Below are positions 54,749 through 55,635 of a stretch of DNA of 55,635 bases, in pieces. Within the stretch, counting starts at the first letter, position 1. Each line of letters begins with the position of its first letter. Position numbers and translations under genes: made by a program. The notes below the pieces were generated by a model. That model made no database searches. It was not told the DNA's origin and saw nothing but the letters and a program-made list of their open reading frames with translations. Source of the stretch: Arenicellales bacterium (GTDB lineage Bacteria; Pseudomonadota; Gammaproteobacteria; BMS3Bbin11); contig JARFQE010000029.1 of NCBI GenBank assembly GCA_029287915.1, positions 71,245 to 126,879 of the forward strand, in the 5' to 3' direction.

Positions 54749-55635
54749 ATGAGCGTCGTAAAATTAAAAAACCAGTCTAGTAATATCCTGCCTGACTTAC
54801 AACCTGCCTCTCAGGATATCTGGGACAAGAAATATCGCCTGAAGACGATGAATGGCGATGCAGTTGATGCAGACATACATGATACTTTTAAGCGTGTAGC
54901 GCGAGCACTGGCAGATGTAGAAGCCGATGATGCAAAGCGTGAGAAATATTATGAGCAATTTCTCTGGGCACTGGAAAATGGTGCGATTCCTGCCGGTCGA
55001 ATTATTTCCAATGCCGGAGCCCAGGCACATAAACCTGCTACCAGTACCATTAACTGTACTGTAGCCGGACTGGTGCCCGACTCAATGGACGGCATACTGA
55101 CTTCTGTACATAAGGCAGGACTGACGCTGAAAGCAGGCTGTGGTATTGGTTATGAATTTTCTACCCTGCGACCAAAAGGTGCATTTGTCAGCGGTGCAGG
55201 TGCTTACACGTCAGGGCCTCTCTCTTTCATGGACATCTTCGATGCCATGTGCTTTACCGTCTCTTCTGCCGGTGGACGTCGCGGTGCTCAAATGGGTACC
55301 TTCGATATCTCGCACCCTGATATACGTGAATTCATACGTGCCAAACGCGAAGATGGGCGTTTGCGTCAGTTTAACCTGTCATGCCTCATCACTGATGATT
55401 TTGTGCAGGCGGTCAGAGATGATGCTGACTGGGATCTGGTCTTTCCAGCATCTGAACATGAAATTGAAGACAAGGATACAAGAATAGTATGGCGACACTG
55501 GCCGACTACCAAAGGTTACACGACTAATGATCTCAACCAGGTAGCCTGCCGTGTCTACGAAACAATCCAAGCTCGACGGTTATGGGACATGATCATGTCG
55601 TCGACCTATGACTTTGCCGAACCGGGATTTATTCT
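54749..55635 (+). CDS. nrdJ: Class II (adenosylcobalamin-dependent) ribonucleotide reductase, 5' part
   Basis: ATG 54749 is preceded by AAGAGGAG with 4 nt spacing. About 295 codons are visible before the window ends. PAGRIISNAGAQAHKPATST, INCTVAGLV (the first redox-active Cys), KAGCGIGYEFSTLRPKGAFV and SAGGRRGAQMGTFDISHPDI are typical of class II NrdJ. The enzyme reduces ribonucleotides with a cobalamin radical and works with or without oxygen, which suits a microaerobic life. Paired NrdR boxes lie upstream. The second catalytic block and the C-terminal Cys pair lie beyond the edge. Confidence 0.9.
   Translation, partial: MSVVKLKNQSSNILPDLQPASQDIWDKKYRLKTMNGDAVDADIHDTFKRVARALADVEADDAKREKYYEQFLWALENGAIPAGRIISNAGAQAHKPATSTINCTVAGLVPDSMDGILTSVHKAGLTLKAGCGIGYEFSTLRPKGAFVSGAGAYTSGPLSFMDIFDAMCFTVSSAGGRRGAQMGTFDISHPDIREFIRAKREDGRLRQFNLSCLITDDFVQAVRDDADWDLVFPASEHEIEDKDTRIVWRHWPTTKGYTTNDLNQVACRVYETIQARRLWDMIMSSTYDFAEPGFI

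Noticed and set aside
1-55635. CRISPR arrays, tRNAs, rRNA, insertion sequences, phage or conjugation genes
   Set aside because: I looked for regular repeats, cloverleaf T-loop motifs, transposase motifs and integrase motifs, and saw none I could support.

Overview
This window reads as chromosomal DNA of an AT-leaning gammaproteobacterial sulfur oxidiser. Three things point there. The first is the order ygfB-pepP-ubiH-ubiI, divergent from zapA and followed by gcvT-gcvH-gcvP, which is the Escherichia coli layout. The second is the dissimilatory sulfur module: sat (ATP sulfurylase) at 21.5-22.6 kb and aprM-aprB-aprA (APS reductase with membrane anchor) at 44.7-48.0 kb. The third is a complete cbb3-type cytochrome c oxidase locus at 32.9-41.4 kb. 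No rRNA, tRNA, CRISPR array, phage genes or intact insertion sequence was seen. The genus cannot be fixed from the sequence alone.

Layout. 0-5 kb: zapA (cut by the window edge) with a coiled-coil partner, then the ygfB-pepP-ubiH-ubiI operon (ubiquinone hydroxylation). 5-13.2 kb: an orphan periplasmic binding protein and a Na+/H+ antiporter sit between ubiI and the glycine cleavage operon (gcvT, gcvH, split gcvPA/gcvPB), which is preceded by a tandem glycine riboswitch; a PfkB kinase follows. 13.4-27.6 kb: a lysine-repeat, proline-rich membrane-anchored protein, a MATE exporter, a DUF255 thioredoxin-fold protein, lgt, a TauE/SafE permease, a DUF4124 protein, sat, a phosphodiesterase, MscS, a Nudix hydrolase, miaE and prfC. 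27.8-32.1 kb: two CorA-type transporters, a LOG-family protein and a LapA-domain protein. 32.9-41.4 kb: ccoNOQP, a small membrane protein, ccoG and fixH on the minus strand, divergent from ccoI-ccoS, with a perfect FNR-type box between them. 41.6-44.2 kb: small proteins and a BcsL/CelD-like acetyltransferase. 44.7-50.4 kb: aprMBA, then a short protein, a SlyD-like isomerase, a TPR protein and a 55-residue unknown protein. 50.6-55.6 kb: a DUF4279 protein, a HIT protein, two serine-hydrolase-fold proteins and the start of a class II ribonucleotide reductase gene (nrdJ) under two NrdR boxes.

How the genes fit together. AprBA with its membrane anchor AprM would oxidise sulfite plus AMP to APS and pass electrons to the quinone pool made with UbiH/UbiI. 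Sat would turn APS plus pyrophosphate into sulfate and ATP. The high-affinity cbb3 oxidase, apparently FNR-controlled, would be the terminal acceptor at low oxygen. CcoG, FixH, CcoI and CcoS assemble that oxidase and supply its copper.

Most unusual signal. The intergenic spaces hold several gene relics found by reading them codon by codon: the first third of a Ca2+-type P-type ATPase domain (29.0-29.3 kb), the N-terminus of an MBL-fold exonuclease abutting the LOG gene (30.5-30.7 kb), a possible phospholipase A N-terminus (32.2-32.6 kb), the tail of a DUF2282/bufferin-like protein (42.1-42.2 kb), a frameshifted second ccoS (44.3-44.5 kb), and a one-base-frameshifted paralogue (51.8-52.0 kb) of the unknown 55-residue protein encoded at 50.3 kb. 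Together they suggest ongoing gene loss in this lineage. All assignments come from reading the sequence; no database search was run.
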